From the NCBI GenBank assembly GCA_028293775.1, contig JAQGOD010000122.1:1-6125 (forward strand): a stretch of DNA of 6,125 bases, read 5' to 3'. Shown here in pieces: positions 5,623-6,125 of the stretch. The position numbers and the translations under genes are program-made. The notes under the pieces were generated by a model. It saw nothing but the letters and a program-made list of their open reading frames with translations, ran no database searches and was not told the origin of the DNA. The DNA comes from Gammaproteobacteria bacterium. GTDB taxonomy: Bacteria > Pseudomonadota > Gammaproteobacteria > Steroidobacterales > Steroidobacteraceae. Position 1 is the stretch's first letter; each line of letters opens with the position of its first letter.

Positions 5623-6125
5623 ATGTCATCCTCGTTTCTGGATCGTGAAAACACCGTTGCCGGTCCCGGCTTTAACCGGTTCATGGTGCCCCCGGCCGCC
5701 CTCGCCGTGCACCTCTGCATAGGCCAGGCCTACGCGTTTTCGACCTTCAACTTGCCGCTCACCAGGCTCATCGGCCTGGCGCAATCCGCGCCGGGCGATT
5801 GGACTTTGAAAGAAGTGGGTTGGATTTTTTCCATCGCGATCGTTTTTCTGGGTTCCTCCGCGGCCGTTTTTGGGCGCTGGGTTGAGCGTGTGGGTCCGCG
5901 AAAATCGATGTTTGTCGCGGCGCTGTGCTTCTCCGGCGGATTTCTGCTCTCCGCGGTCGGCATCCATCTGCACCAGCTGTGGATCATTTATCTTGGGTAC
6001 GGGGTCTTGGGCGGCTGCGGACTTGGCATCGGCTACATCTCGCCGGTTTCCACGCTCATCAAATGGTTTCCTGACCGCCCCGGCATGGCCACCGGCATGG
6101 CCATCATGGGCTTCGGCGGCGGCGC
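5623..6125 (+). CDS. OFA-family MFS transporter, N-terminal fragment
   Basis: This is the start of a major facilitator of the oxalate/formate antiporter (OFA) type, an inner-membrane carrier for small organic anions in the characterised members. The first 167 codons are present and the frame is open to the window edge; full family members have about 400-550 residues. Four membrane helices are visible (about 20-42, 64-84, 95-113 and 119-140) and a fifth begins near 155. GRWVERVGPRK (84-94) is the conserved loop between helices 2 and 3 (MFS motif A). GLGIGYISPVSTLIKWFPD (133-151) followed by RPGMATGMA is highly typical of OFA proteins. Translation would begin at the ATG at 5623-5625 with a modest upstream AAGG/GGCGGG. 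Substrate cannot be inferred; many OFA-annotated proteins do not carry oxalate. Confidence 0.88.
   Translation, partial: MSSSFLDRENTVAGPGFNRFMVPPAALAVHLCIGQAYAFSTFNLPLTRLIGLAQSAPGDWTLKEVGWIFSIAIVFLGSSAAVFGRWVERVGPRKSMFVAALCFSGGFLLSAVGIHLHQLWIIYLGYGVLGGCGLGIGYISPVSTLIKWFPDRPGMATGMAIMGFGGG

Noticed and set aside
1..6125. Mobile element, CRISPR array or defence system
   Set aside because: No transposase, integrase, terminal inverted repeats, spaced direct repeats or defence-type domains were found; the genes are core or common accessory types.

Overview
The window looks like chromosomal core DNA from a GC-rich proteobacterium, most likely a gammaproteobacterium. The evidence is the gene order rnr-rlmB-rpsF on one strand with a tRNA-Leu gene just upstream of rnr on the other strand. 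From memory, Pseudomonas has a very similar arrangement. The exact lineage cannot be fixed from the sequence alone.

Left half (1-3228, minus strand): read 5' to 3', this is RNase R (rnr), then the 23S rRNA 2'-O-methyltransferase RlmB (rlmB), then the first 16 codons of ribosomal protein S6 (rpsF), which runs off the left edge. rnr and rlmB overlap in a GC-rich 9-bp tandem repeat that encodes a Gly/Arg-rich tail on RNase R. rpsF has its own candidate promoter just after the rlmB stop codon. It also has a foldable leader that resembles the S6:S18 autoregulatory site and could pair with the ribosome binding site. The genes share a theme of RNA turnover, rRNA modification and ribosome assembly.

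Centre (3229-3418, plus strand): a strong-looking stable-RNA promoter drives a complete tRNA-Leu(CAG) gene with an encoded CCA end. It is divergent from rnr.

Right half (3425-6125): a membrane-anchored diguanylate cyclase with an exported TPR sensor region lies on the minus strand, and its stop codon sits 6 nt from the tRNA 3' end. After a 242-nt divergent intergenic region, the first 167 codons of an OFA-type major facilitator transporter run off the right edge on the plus strand.

I see no mobile element, CRISPR array, phage gene or obvious new multi-gene system. The points most worth a second look are the rpsF leader, the rnr/rlmB repeat overlap, the head-on tRNA/cyclase junction, and the sensor cyclase, whose input signal is unknown.
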